Source: Meconema thalassinum (taxonomy: Eukaryota > Arthropoda > Insecta > Orthoptera > Tettigoniidae). From it: 64,000 nt of DNA. The stretch lies in NCBI GenBank assembly GCA_946902985.2, contig OX336392.1, forward strand, positions 466,948,693-467,012,692, in the 5' to 3' direction. The notes below the pieces were generated by a model that searched no databases, was not told where the DNA came from, and saw only the letters and a program-made list of their open reading frames with translations. Numbering within the stretch: position 1 is the stretch's first letter; each line of letters starts with the position of its first letter. Made by a program: the position numbers and the translations under genes. This document shows, one piece after another, positions 11,501 through 22,986 of the stretch.

Positions 11501-14360
11501 AATGGTGGCCGGGAGCCGCTGATGCTGCTAGGATGTCTTTACAGTGAGTGGACGGGGATGGGTATTTCCCAGGTGTACAAAATTTTTAAAAGTTCCATGC
11601 AGGTATGGGAATAATAATATCCCTGGTATGTGGGTAGGATATTCCATGCATGTGGCTGGATATGAGGTGTATCCTCTCATTTGTGGATAGGTGTGGGCCG
11701 AGGTGTGATAATTCTATGTCCCTTGCATGCGGGATTTAAAAAAAAAAGAGTTGTTATTTTAAGTGCGGCCTCATCTCTTTACATAGAGATGTGCATTACG
11801 CTTAATGTCGTTTTCCGACTCACCCCTAATACTCGGGTGTAAGCATTGAGAGCCAGGGCGTAGTGGACCCTCTCTTTAGACGCATGAAGTCTATCAACCC
11901 CGATGTATATTTTGGCATGTAGTTTAGTTGTTTTTATGTGTTTATGTGTTTGTGTTGGATAGTGTTGTGAGTGACAAGGTTATGGAAGGAGAAGGGTGGT
12001 ATAATGGTAGCCCGTGGGTGGTGTCCTGGCCATCCTGCTGGTACCATCCATCTCTGCTCCTGTCATCCTCACTTGGTCACTATCTGCTTTCTATCCGTTC
12101 CTTGGGATGGTGAAGTGCGGTGACGCTGTGACGTCATGGCCTAATCTGGTCTCTCATTTATAGTGTTAAGGTAGCAAGTGATCGTAGTGTAACTGGTCAT
12201 GTCCTGATCGCCTATGATGGTTTTAAGATTAAAAAAAACAAGAAGGGAAGTAGTTATTGGGGGGGGGGGTTGTTCCTTGAGGGAATCTGTCTGTATTCGC
12301 CCCTGATTAGTGGTCGCGTGTGGGCAGGAGGTGCCCATGGCTGTGGCTACTGAGGCTTGCGTGACTGTGGTTGCGTTCCGCTGCAGCGTGCTGGCGGGCG
12401 GGCTGATATCGGCTAAGTCCTATCGTGTGTCGCGTGGCTGAGTGTCAGGTCGCGCGTGTGGCTTGTCAACATCTTTGTAAACATGCCCCTGTGGCCCAAA
12501 GATAAATCCGGCCTGTAGTATCTGTACATTGCCAAATGCCAGGCCTATTATGATAGCGCTGAATCCTGTGTCACTGTATGCTATTATTATTGTTTTTTTT
12601 TGTGGTCATGTCTGCATTTCATTATCACTTCCGTTATAACAAGAGTGTCTGCCGACAGCAGTGTTGCAATGCTCTAGAATTCGCAACTCAGTGTTTTGTC
12701 GTGGTTTGTTTTCATGTCCTTGTATACGGGAAGTCTTTGATGTTACGTATGGCGGCTGCCGGAACGTGACTTTTGCCAATGTTTGTGTATTGACATTGTT
12801 GTGCATTCCGGGAGGGCCAGTGTGCTAATCTGTCCCGTTTTTGCTTACCGATGTTGTGTAGACATCTACCCTGCAAGACCTTTGCCTTGTGTAATTTTTT
12901 ATAACTTGTGTTTAGGAAGTCTATTTCCTATGTTTGGGGTAATCGAAATTTTGCATGGCTTTTTGCCGGAAGACGTGTGGTGTTACCTGTTTTATGTCTG
13001 TGAGCGTGGCGTCTCCCGTATCTAGGTGTTTGGCGCTATGGTTCAGAGGGAAGTATTTTGTGGTCGCTAATGCCCTAAGTAGGCTGTGGTGGCGAGTATC
13101 TTGGAACGAATCTATGTTCCTGTATGTGTGTTAGAGAACCTCCCTGTTATTATAATTGTGTAGCTGACCCGCTTATGTACTTGTATGGGGCCAACTTCAG
13201 TCTAATTGGGATTCTGGATTTTTGTTTTCCACGGCGTCCGATCTCACTGGGCATTCGGACCCGCGATCCCGTGTAATACTCCGTGTTTTATGTCTGCGTT
13301 GTCTGTTGGGATTTGTGTGTCCCTAGTGTGGTTTCTGATTGTGTTTTCGCGCCAAAAAATACCATTGGTTAGTTTATTTTTGGCACGATGTATGGTGTTG
13401 TCGTGTGTTCGCACCCGCCTTGTTTTAAGGTCCTGGTGTTACAATTTCCGTACTGTATGTACCATGGCACGTGTATTGTGTGTTTGTGACACACGGATGA
13501 AAGTATATTTTAGCGTGAGTGTTTTGTGCCCTTTGCGAAGACCCTCGTACTCTTATTTTGGGAGTTATGGGGTTTTGAAACTAGCGTGAATGATCGTGTC
13601 TACTACATTCCGAGCTGAGCGCTGTTAGTTGGTTTGCGCCTGGCGAAAGTCGCCTGATTGTGTGTGTGTGTTATCGCTGACCTGGCGATAGTATTGGATT
13701 ACAGCTGTGCAAGGAAGTGCTTTGCCGGCTAGCTGGCTGGCCCGCTGCCCCATGTGCCAGGCCAATGTGTGTATGCTTGCCGACACGTCTTTCTACTGTC
13801 TGCCTATACAGCGTGTCTTGGGTCCCTTGTAATGTATAAGACCCTACGATTATGTACATTTGTGTCCCCAAATTTTTGTGTTATTGTGGGCCTGAGGTGA
13901 ATATATCCCTGTTAGTGGTAACTAGAGGTCGTTATGTATGTGTGTCACCGGGCCGCTAGTTGCGTGTTTGGTGACTAGGTGTCGGAGGTGATTTTATTAT
14001 TTTGTGCATATGAATGTCTGTCAGTGTGACTGTCCCTTATTGCCCTATCCTTCAACTGGATAGTTACCCGACCTTGCGTTCCTGGTATTCAGAAGGTTGC
14101 GGGTTCGAGACCGTCTTTGTCCATGGTAATTATTCCTGGTGCCTTTTAGGCCTGTGTCTCCGGGACAGTTTTGCCAAGTGTATTGACTGTTTTGTATGGT
14201 ATTTCGTTTAGTGTGTGACCTCCAAAAATAAATAGTGGTGTTTTCCCCTTGAGCTGTGAGTGTTACCCCATGGCGTTTATGTTTAGTTTGAGCGCTGTTA
14301 TGGGGGAAAAACTCATGCTATAGGCAGCGTAATAGGTAGGGTACACCTATGGATCAAATA
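8597..14360 (-). other. Interior of the LTR element without recognisable genes
   Basis: About 5.8 kb where pol would be expected. The plus strand is G/T-rich and the minus strand A/C-rich, like the gag-like gene. Only short frames occur (65-127 codons), with no YxDD, protease DSG or integrase HHCC/DDE pattern. It may be a spacer, a replaced pol region, or coding sequence decayed beyond recognition. Confidence 0.6.
10378..10695 (+). repeat. ~196-bp imperfect tandem duplication inside the LTR element
   Basis: GGGTTTGCCCAC followed by AACCCC, GGCCGCTCGCTGCGTTACC and CCATTTATGTGGGCAC appears at 10378-10498 and again at 10570-10692. The two units are very similar. Function unknown. Confidence 0.85.
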
Positions 14361-14364
14361 TATA

Positions 14365-15021
14365 CAGTTCACTTGGATAACTCGCACTTCACGGGATTAG
14401 TGAAAGAGGAAAAAAAATTGAGCTATCCAAACATTCAAATTAAGAAAGTTCTTTGAAAAAAAGTAGAGAAAATATATTGTATGACATTTACATAATGCTT
14501 TATGTTTACTATAGCAGGTTGCCATACGGCGGTACTTTGTAAAGATTGTATCGTAAATAATTTCAAAAGGTTCAGAATGAAAGATAGGACCTGAGTGTAC
14601 TATTCACCTATTGGACGACGTTAGTAAGACAGTAATCTAGTTCCGTCTCTGGGGAATCTACTATTTTTCAAAAATAGTGTGAGATTCTTAACTGTTTCTT
14701 ACGATTAAGTCTCTCAACCATCACAAGAGATTCTAGCAAATTGTAGGAACGGAACGTAGAACAAATTAGTCATTTCTACTCAGAAAGACCCGCCTGATCT
14801 CTATGCTGTGGTTTGTTGCTTAGGCTGTATTTGAAACAGTTCTTTCCGGCCCTGAGCCGCGTGGCCCAACTGATTGGCTTCTGCTTGGCATTGCACGTTA
14901 AAAACTTAGAATTGTCCAAAATATATCCTGAATTAACCACAATTATAAACCATTGATGGTCTAAAAAAATGCTAGGGCCAAGAGAAAAAAAATACAATTT
15001 TGACTTATCCATGTTCCACTG
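14365..15021. mobile_element. pogo/Tigger-like MITE
   Basis: The left end starts CAGTTCACTTGGATAACTCG. The right end, read inverted, starts CAGTGGAACATGGATAAGTC. Both resemble pogo/Tigger TIRs, and TA dinucleotides flank both sides (14363-14364 and 15022-15023). There is no convincing transposase. The long minus frame over the right half (14776-15207) is mostly MITE read in chance continuity with the retroelement. Confidence 0.7.
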
Positions 15022-16337
15022 TATATACATGCAAAATGTGCAGTTTTGTCCATGAGTCTCTGCGTGTCTATCGTTTATAGGGGTGGAATCTGCCCTTTGT
15101 GTGTCAATTATCGTGTTTCCTGCGTGTAAACGAACCTGCCCGTATGTGTATTTGTGATTCAAGTGGCATAAGTGTATGTTATATTCATGGTGAAAGTCGT
15201 TATCCACGTCCGAGCGTCATTGCTCGAGAAAGTGAATACTTCCGCCTTGTCACTAAGGCGTAGGCCCCTGATACCCACTGAGGTGCTTCTTTACTATTTT
15301 CTGGCGGAGTTTGTAGCAAAGTAAGCCTGGGCCTACTTTCACCGTAATGCCTGGATATTGGTCTGAGTGTGCTTCTGTCTGAGGGACTAATTGCGCTCTG
15401 CGCTACCCTAGCAGTGTTTATAGGGGCGTGTGTATTCCTGACTGCCCGGCCTCGTGGGGTAGGTAATAAGACCTTTCTTATACCCCGTGTACTGTGTGTC
15501 TGCGCCTGGACAGTGTTCACGGGCGTACGTTTTGCACCCTGATGGGCTGAAGGCAACACCCTCTTATGCATTTGCACCTGGGGTACACATGCTGGTGCCC
15601 GCTTCCATTCTGGCAAAATTGCCCTTTGAACTAGCGGAAAAAGCCGTGTAATTGCCTGTGATTGCCCTGGCGATGTATTGGGGTGTAGTCTAACAAATTT
15701 CTGGCCTATGGCCACGGTAGACTCCTGCCCTTGTGTTTGCCTATGTGTGTAGGCTTGTGTGGGCTTAATGTGCTGTGGGGCGGGCTCTACGTTCTCAGCC
15801 CATGGCATATTTACCTCCCGTTTTCTCCCTGTGTTGTCATGTGTGCCCGAGAGTCCTGGCGTCAACTCCCTCTCGACCGTCCGTTCTGAGGGGGTTGGCA
15901 TGGGTTCTGCTCCTCGGTTTGGCAAAATTGCCTTCCGAACCGGAGCTGAGGGGCGTGTATTGATGTGACTTTGGCCCTGCAGTGTGTTGGAGTCTAATCT
16001 GGCCGTCTTCTGGACTGTGGCCACGGTGAACTCCCTCCCCTGTGTTTTGTAAGTGTCTAAGAGGGACATCCTCGCAAAATGCTGCGTTAGCGTATCTACG
16101 CTTATGTCCTCTCTAGGCTGGGCTTGTGGCCCTGCCATGAACTCAAAAATGGCCCTGTTAGCCTGAAGCTCGCGATAGTCATCCCAAATTTGGGCGTACC
16201 GCCTATTGAGGCATATGGCCTATTTGCAGATCACTGTGTTGGCGTGTTTGCGTTCTATATAGCTCTGTGGTCGCCATTTGGAGAAACGCCTGTTCGCGAA
16301 TAAGCTCCCTGTATTGGGCGTATAAAATTGTGTAGTG

Positions 16338-17130
16338 ATGATGATGATGATAATTGTTGTTTTAAGGGGCATAACATCTAGGTTATCGGCCCCTAATGGT
16401 ATGGGTGATCGTGAAGATGAAAATGCAAACTTTAAACTAAAACTAACTACTAACCTACATACTAGAAGGAGAAATGGAAAACTAAAGGAGAATAAGGCAA
16501 ATAAAAGGACAGAAGGAAAATAAATGCCCTCAACCCTCGGAGAAGGCGGATTGAGGGACTTGGATGGAAGGAGAGCCATGAAAGGCATATAGGAAAGTGA
16601 AAGAGGAGAGGGTCCGCCCCAAAGGTAAGGGACAAAAGGGGAAAACGGACCCAGCTCAGGAATCCCTCGGGGTCGCCAACTCCCGAACTCACCAGCCGTG
16701 AGCCCCTGAGGGTGTAGCATTATCTAGGGTGCACCAAAAGTGGTGGGGCTACATACACCCTCCCTCCTTAAGATGATGATGATGATAATTGTTGTTTTAA
16801 GGGGCCTAACATCTAGGTTATCGGCCTCCTTGAGAGCCTTGAGCACAAGGCAGGAGGTAGAAGAAAAAGAAAAAGAAGGCTGACCCCTCACAGATGGAGG
16901 GTGTCAGGAAAGATGAGACAAGGGCCAATTAAGGCGAGAAAGGAAGAGACTCCCTAGGCCTCGGATACCCTAATACCGTCGGGGTCAGAAGAGAACAAGA
17001 GTTGACCAAGTGAGGTCGACAGGAAAGAAGACAGAGTGGAGCCCGGCACAAATAAGTGGAAGCAATGCCGGACTCAGCTGGGGCCCCGTGGTCGCCAACC
17101 CACTTCCCACTAGGTGTGAGCCCCTGGGGG
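16338..17130 (-). repeat. Dimeric SINE-like element, copy 1
   Basis: Ends in the family tail (plus strand shows (GAT)n then AATTGTTGTTTTAAGGGGCC) and begins at the CCCCCAGGGGCTCAC head on its right. Target duplications AAATTGTGTAGTG (16325-16337) and AAATTGTGCAGTG (17131-17143) differ at one base. It disrupts the gag-like gene and holds a tail-only insertion at 16770-16824. Confidence 0.88.
16770..16824 (-). repeat. Tail-only (55-bp) SINE-like insertion inside copy 1
   Basis: Contains only the (ATC)n tail and the ~40-bp terminal GGCC...AACAACAAT segment of the family, flanked by CCTCCTT (16763-16769 and 16825-16831). It is an extremely 5'-truncated retroposed copy with its own target duplication. 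Confidence 0.75.
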
Positions 17131-17701
17131 AAATTGTGCAGTGAATCCTCATCCTATCTAGGGTTGTGTTATCTGTTACCGGGCCATGTGTAGTGATTAA
17201 TTGGTCGTATATTCTGTTCCTTTGGACATGGATCCTATTGAGGTGTTCATGTATGTGCCTTAAGTGCTTGTGTGCGTATCTCAATCGCGCTGTCCTACCC
17301 TCTGACGGAGTGCATGGCTGTTTGCCCTGTATTGCCCCAACCTTTGTTTGGAGTGCCCGTATTTGTGTCTGTCGCCTTTGTATATGCCTCTGGCACCTTA
17401 GCAATAATGCAAATAGTATCGGTGTACCCCTATTGCCTCTATGGCTTAAGATTTCTGTTGCTCCTGCATGTGGTGCCATTCTGAGTTAAGGGTGGGTATA
17501 AAAAGAAATGTGTGTGGGATTTCTGATTCTTTCCAGGGGGTGGGGGTGGGTGGGTTGATTAAAATTTCCCTTGTGTAGCTAGGGTGAAGGAAAAATAATG
17601 CTTTCTGTCAAAAAAAATCAATTTTTTCGCTTGGCTGTGTGCGGTACGGGCCGTTTCTACCACGAGGGCTCGTTGTATGAGTCCTACCCTTATTCTGCGT
17701 G

Positions 17702-17720
17702 GTAGCAGCGCCTCCACCAA
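17702..17720 (-). other. Primer-binding-site-like sequence of the LTR element
   Basis: Three bases inside the 5' LTR, the minus strand reads TGGTGGAGGCGCTGCTACC. It begins with TGG, which would pair with a tRNA 3'-CCA end. I cannot name the tRNA. Confidence 0.5.
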
Positions 17721-17722
17721 TA

Positions 17723-18606
17723 TGTTTTAGATCCCTTAGTTGGGGGGTAGTTAGGGATAAAACATTTGTGTCACTGTGATAATTTGGAAGGTAGTTCCTA
17801 GGAGAGAGTAGCTTCCCGTAACTGGGAGAGCTTACCAGTGTAGTGTGTAACAACACACTGGTGCTTAAACGCTAGGAGGTGTTCCTGCAAAGATGCAAGT
17901 GTTGATTAGGGGATGGACCTCTAAAGGCAGGCTACTATACCGGCCTGCCAGCTGGACGGTGCGGGTAATACAATAGGCGTGCTGATGTCAGCGGCTCGAC
18001 GTTACGTAGTCGGGTCGCGTGCGGGAAACACATTGCAGTCTGACAAAGCAGTTACTGGCTACTATGGTCACGGTCAATCGTGACGAAGGTCAGGAAGGAT
18101 ATGAGGATGTAAAGAGGCGTGTAATTTACAATACAAGTGTAGTTTACTGACCATGTGTTTATTGGTCAGTGAGTGTGAATTTGTAAGTCCCTCTTGGGGG
18201 AATGTAGGCAATTATACAAGTAGAGTGTACAAAATTATGAGTGGGTGTTCACAAAGTAAAGGATTCTGAGCACTTGCTGAGTCTCACCTGATGATGCAAC
18301 TGGAACAGATGTCGGCTAGGGCCTTCGGCGACGCACACTGTATAACAGATAATGGCTCCAAAAAGGACTCCGTTCTTATAGTTCTCGGCGTTGCGTGGTC
18401 AGCATTCCGTCGACGTAGCTGCCCCAGTTAGTTGTTGTGTATATGTTTATGTATGTGTCGCAAGTAGTTTGCTAACCTCCCAAGCTGGGTGGCCGCCTCT
18501 TGCTGTGTAAAGGTAATGTTCTGGTCTTATGATGTTGCCAGTTAGGGTGTTTTTAGTGAAAGATGGGGGGTGGCTTTCAGGGATTACAGCCCCCCGGGCC
18601 TGTACA
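17723..18606 (-). repeat. 5' LTR of the gag-only element
   Basis: Begins TGTTTTAGATCCC and ends GCCTGTACA on the plus strand, giving TG...CA ends in either orientation. It matches 7705-8582 along its length. It contains an extra GTAACAACACACTG variant near 17847, where the other copy has GTTGTTTG. Confidence 0.9.
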
Positions 18607-18610
18607 GTAG

Positions 18611-19086
18611 CCTATATCATTAATTGAAGATTTAGCTTTGGCAGTCCTGATGTACCAGATGGGTGAAGCATATTTTTTAACATCTATACATATCAGAAAG
18701 TCAGTAAGTTTATTATTAATTCCCAAGATTAAGAAATTTAGTCCTATTGTAATTTAAAAAACAAACCCTCTCAAAATGTGAATTGAATCTATTTTGAAAA
18801 TTTTTAACCTATTTAAACTATTTTTTTAACCTTCACTTACATCCTTTAAGAAATTTTCTAGTAGCAAAATGTAATTTTAATGTACAATCTGTTAAATAAT
18901 AGTTAAGAAACTGAAGATTTCCTATGCTCTCTCTATTCTCTATTAAGCTAGAAGAACAGTAGGCTCATAAGTTGAATTGTTGGTGAAAGTTAATTATGTT
19001 CCTGCTGTACAATGTAGTCTCGGCTAAATATGTTACAAGATAAAACTGTATTGTATTGTATTTCTGTCTGTAGCCAAATTGTTGAT
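18611..19086. other. Intergenic sequence right of the LTR element
   Basis: AT-rich sequence between the LTR-element duplication and SINE copy 2. No ORF or motif recognised. It should be continuous with 7690-7704 before the LTR element arrived. Confidence 0.5.
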
Positions 19087-19098
19087 AAATTTTACATT

Positions 19099-19840
19099 CC
19101 CCCCAGGGGCTCACATCTTGTGGGCGTGGGTTGGCGACCACGGGGCCCCAGCTGAGTCCGGCATTGCTTCCACTTACTTGTGCCGGGATCCTCTCTGTCT
19201 TCTTTCCTGTCGACCTCACTTGGTCAACTCTTGTTCTCTTCCGACCCCGACGGTATTAGGGTATCCGAGGCCTAGGGAGTCTCTTCCTTTCCCGCCTTAA
19301 TTGGCCCTTGTCTCATCTTTTCTGATACCCTCCTTCTGCGAGGGGTCAGCCTTCTTTTTCTCTTCCTTTTACCTCCTGCCTTGTGCTCTAGACCCTTAAG
19401 GAGGCAGGGTGTATGGAGCCCCACCACTTCTGGTACACCCTAGATAATGCTACACCCTCAGGGGCTCACGGCTGGTGAGTTCGGGAGTTGGCGACCCCGA
19501 GGGATTCCTGAGCTGGGTCCGTTTTCCCCCTTTTGTCCCTTACCTTTGGGGCGGACCCTCTCCTCTTTCACTTTCCTATATGCCTTTCATGGCTCTCCTT
19601 CCTTCCAAGTCCCTCAATCCGCCTTCTCCGAGGGTTGAGGGCATTTCTTTTCCTTCTGTCCTTTTATTTGCCTTATTCTCCTTTCGTTTTCCATTTCTTC
19701 TTCTAGTATGTAGGTTATTAGTTAGTTTTAGTTTTTAAGTTCGCTTTTCATTTTCATCTTCACGATCACCCAAACCATCAGGGGCCGATAACCTAGATGT
19801 TAGGCCCCTTAAAACAACAATTATCATCATCATCATCATC
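19099..19840 (+). repeat. Dimeric SINE-like element, copy 2 (reference full-length copy)
   Basis: Starts CCCCCCAGGGGCTCAC and ends GGCCCCTTAAAACAACAATTATC(ATC)n, flanked by AAATTTTACATT (19087-19098 and 19841-19852). Two related heads, at about 19103 and 19457, each begin CAGGGGCTCAC and share GTTGGCGACC, so the unit is a dimer of about 355 + 385 bp. Confidence 0.9.
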
Positions 19841-19852
19841 AAATTTTACATT

Positions 19853-20532
19853 AATTAGTCGCTAACTGATGACACTCTATTATGACCTTTTGAGACATAA
19901 CTTCTTGCTACTAGTACTACAATTGCCTAATAGTGAATTAATACGACGTATAGTTTCGACAGATGATAGCCTTTTTTCCTCTTGGAAATGGAATGTTATC
20001 GTTTTTCGACTCAGCTGTTCAATTATTCTTTTCCATTTTTGCCTTTCTCCCTTCATTTAAAAGTGAGGTTAATAAGTTCATAACATTCTGAAAATCATAA
20101 TAAACATCATTATCGTAATAATTACGGGCCTGTTTTTGTTATTATGATGAAACTGTTTATTTATTTTTCCTCCCTCAGTATAGAAGAAGTTTTATAGTTC
20201 AAGCATTACTGGAAAGCGTATTTTATGAAAGGTAAGAAAGAAGGTAAATTCTACGAGGTACGGGTAATTTAGCAAGACTGGCTACTCAAAGACTTGCAGG
20301 CTATGCAGTGTTCATTTACAGTTGCACAGTGCAACAATATGAGCGTTTTCTTTGCGAGTAGAAACATCGTTTGGAAGGGCAGGGAGGAATGACTACTCCG
20401 AGCGCGCGTGCTTCCGACTGCGGAGGCCTTATTATCTAGCTGGCGTTGCTTGAACCCTCAACCAACGCGGACTATTGCTTTGGACGGTTGTCAATAACCT
20501 TATATACAACTACTTGGCAAATAATGATTGGG
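19853..20532. other. Non-coding stretch between SINE-like copies 2 and 3
   Basis: About 680 bp, AT-rich on the left and more mixed on the right. Nothing recognisable on either strand. Confidence 0.5.
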
Positions 20533-20544
20533 AACTAAAGACCC

Positions 20545-21275
20545 GATGATGATGATGATAATTGTTGTTTTAAGGGGCCTAACATCTAGGTTATCGGCCC
20601 CTGATGGTTTTGGTGATCGTGAAGATGAAAATGAAAAGCGAACTTAAAACTAAAACTAACTACTAACCTACATACTAGAAGAAGAAATGGAAAACTAAAG
20701 GAGAATAAGGCAAATAAAGGACAGGAGGAAAGGAAATGCCCTCAACCCTCGAAGAAGGCGGATTGAGGGACTTGGAAGGAAGGAGAGCCATGAAAGGCAG
20801 ATAGGAAAGTGAAAGAGGAGAGGGTCCGCCCCAAAGGTAAGGGACAAAAAGGGAAAACGGACCCAGCTCAGGAATCCCTCGGGGTCGCCAACTCCCGAAC
20901 TCACCAGCCGTGAGCCCCTGAGGGTGTAGCATTATCTAGGGTGCACCAAAAGTGGTGGGGCTACATACACCCGGCCTCCTCGAGGGCCTTAAGCAGAAGG
21001 CAGGAGATAACATGAAAAGAAGGCTGACCCCTCGCAGAAGGAGGGAATCAGAAAAGATGAGACAAGGGCCAATTAAGGCGGGAAAGGAAGAGACTCCCTA
21101 GGCCTCGGATACCCTAATACCGTCGGGGTCGGAAGAGAACAAGAGTTGACCAAGGGAGGTCGACAGGAAAGAAGAAAGAGAGGAGCCCGGCACAAGTAAG
21201 TGGAAGCAATGCCGGACTCAGCTGGGGCCCCGTGGTCGCCAACCCACGTCCTACTAGATGTGAGCCCCTGGGGGA
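20545..21275 (-). repeat. Dimeric SINE-like element, copy 3
   Basis: Full-length, inverted relative to copy 2, flanked by AACTAAAGACCC (20533-20544 and 21276-21287). Confidence 0.9.
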
Positions 21276-21287
21276 AACTAAAGACCC

Positions 21288-22153
21288 TTCAGTGATTAGG
21301 CTTTTAAAATCCAAGTGCCGGTAGCAGAGGTAAAAACTAATGTATTCTTTGTTTACTTGTGGTGCATTGTCAAGTACCGTTGTGCGGGTAGGATATTACT
21401 CTGCTTCAGTAGCCTCTGTCATCTAGTGGCATGTGCTCCTGTTATGCTTAGCGGTGCTGTTGCGAAACGATTACAAATGCACCATTCTTAATTTTTCCCT
21501 TCACATTGTAATGTCTATTAACACAAGTGGCTAATGCACAGATGGCACTGTGTTCTCCTCGCCCTGCAAGGCTCCAGCAGCTATGCTCAACAAACTCTGG
21601 CGCAGTCAAGATCAGCGGCACTCGTATCTTGAAAGGCTAATAATACCAAATTTGTATTTTCTTTCACTACACCACCCTCAACCTACAGAAATACACCAGC
21701 CGTCTTTTTGACGTTTGAGCGAACAACTTGAGCCACAGAGTATCACCGCTCCTCAAGCCTGCGTCATGGGTCACGTCCGTGAGCTTTGATAAGCGGAAGT
21801 TGTGTAGCCGATCCTTAATTCTGTATTGTGCAGGGAACCATCACACGAGGGATGACCCCTGCCCACGCAGCTCCTGATCTTGAGGATATAACCAGCGTAA
21901 TCATGAGTAACTGAACGTAGGATTTTATTACATTTCTTTGATATGTCATAATTTGTCTATATTGAATTGTTAATTATGGTGTTTGAAGCCATTTGCCCTC
22001 GTAATCGAAATTTGATGTTTTCACGACTAGGGAATAACCCATCGTGTTAACCGACTGAAAAACATACAATTTCGATTGAATTTTTAATTTAAGATTTTTT
22101 CCAATATTAAATTGAATTAAATTTATTTTTACATTTGGGGTAGACCAAGGTTA
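21288..22153. other. Non-coding stretch between SINE-like copies 3 and 4
   Basis: Mixed-composition sequence of about 870 bp. No long frame, inverted repeat or known element recognised. Confidence 0.5.
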
Positions 22154-22165
22154 GAATATGTAAAA

Positions 22166-22896
22166 ATGATGATGATAATTGTTGTTTTAAGGGGCCTAAC
22201 ATCTAGGCTATCGGCCCCTGATGGTTTGGGTGATCGTGAAGATGAAAATGAAATGCAAACTTAAAACTAAAACTAACTACCAACCTACATACTAGAAGAA
22301 GAAATGGAGAACTAAGGGAGAATAAGGAAAATAAAGGACAGGAGGAAAAGAAATGCCCTCAACCCTCGAAGAATGCGGATTGAGGGACTTGAAAGGAAGG
22401 AGAGCCATGAAAGGCAGATAGGAAAGTGAAAGAGGAGAGGGTCCGCCCCGAAGGTAATGGACAAAAGGGGAAAACGGACCCAGCTCAGGAATCCCTCGGG
22501 GTCGCCAACTCCCGAACTCACCAGCCGTGAGCCCCTGAGGGTGTAGCATTATCTAGGGTGCACCAAAAGTGGTGGGGCTACATACACCCTGCCTCCTTAA
22601 GGGCCTAGAGCACAAGGCAGGAGGTAAAAGGAAGAGAAAAAGAAGGCTGACCCCTCGCAGAAGGAGGGTATCAGAAAAGATGAGACAAGGGCCAAATAAG
22701 GCGGGAAAGGAAGAGACTCCCTAGGCCTCGGATACCCTAATACCGTCGGGGTCAGAAGAGAACAAGAGTTGACCAAGTGAGGTCGACAGGAAAGAAGACA
22801 GAGAGGAGCCCGGCACAAGTAAGTGGAAGCAATGCCGGACTCAGCTGGGGCCCCGTGGTCGCCAACCCACGCCCACAAGATGTGAGCCCCTGGGGG
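22166..22896 (-). repeat. Dimeric SINE-like element, copy 4
   Basis: Full-length minus copy flanked by GAATATGTAAAA (22154-22165 and 22897-22908). Confidence 0.9.
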
Positions 22897-22986
22897 GAAT
22901 ATGTAAAAAAGATTGCCTCGGATGTAGGGTGTGGTAGCTAGAGATGTAACTATTAGCTCAGAACAGGGGGCCAGTATAAGTCTCGA

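Larger units (their letters stand above)
15200..17479 (-). pseudogene. gag-like gene of the LTR element, split by a SINE-like insertion and a stop
   Basis: Reading leftward from ATG at 17479, about 110 codons rich in R, H and Q (CQRHIQRRQTQIRALQTK) run into a SINE-like insert (16338-17130). The frame resumes left of the insert, meets an in-frame TAG at 16220-16222, then continues through a 312-codon frame (16138-15200) to a stop. The protein is hydrophilic and rich in T, P, Q and R, with a 48-residue internal repeat (residues 32-79 and 135-182 of the 312-codon part). I see no CCHC knuckle. It is called gag from its position after the 5' LTR and PBS-like site and its composition; no family match was recognised. 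Whether the TAG is decay or a readthrough site cannot be told from one copy. Confidence 0.55.
7705..18606 (-). mobile_element. LTR retrotransposon with a gag-like gene but no recognisable pol (LARD-like)
   Basis: Two directly repeated ~880-bp LTRs (7705-8582 and 17723-18606) are flanked by the 4-bp duplication GTAG (7701-7704 and 18607-18610). Minus-strand orientation is inferred from a TGG-starting primer-binding-like site beside the right LTR, a polypurine tract beside the left LTR, and a gag-like ORF reading leftward. Between gag and the polypurine tract lie almost 6 kb without a sizeable ORF or any protease, RT or integrase motif I can find. It is best read as a large non-autonomous derivative relying on a partner's pol. 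Superfamily is undetermined; a 4-bp TSD is compatible with Gypsy. Confidence 0.82.

Noticed and set aside
13206..13589. 127-codon plus-strand frame inside the LTR element
   Set aside because: Opposite to the element's orientation, cysteine- and valine-rich by composition, no motif; likely chance.
14776..15207. 143-codon minus frame as a second retroelement gene
   Set aside because: Most of it lies within the pogo-like MITE, so the continuity is accidental.
19447..19738. An 85-residue frame starting MLHPQGLTAGEFGSW that recurs in most SINE-like copies
   Set aside because: It follows from nucleotide similarity between copies. Lengths and ends vary through indels and nothing indicates protein-level selection.
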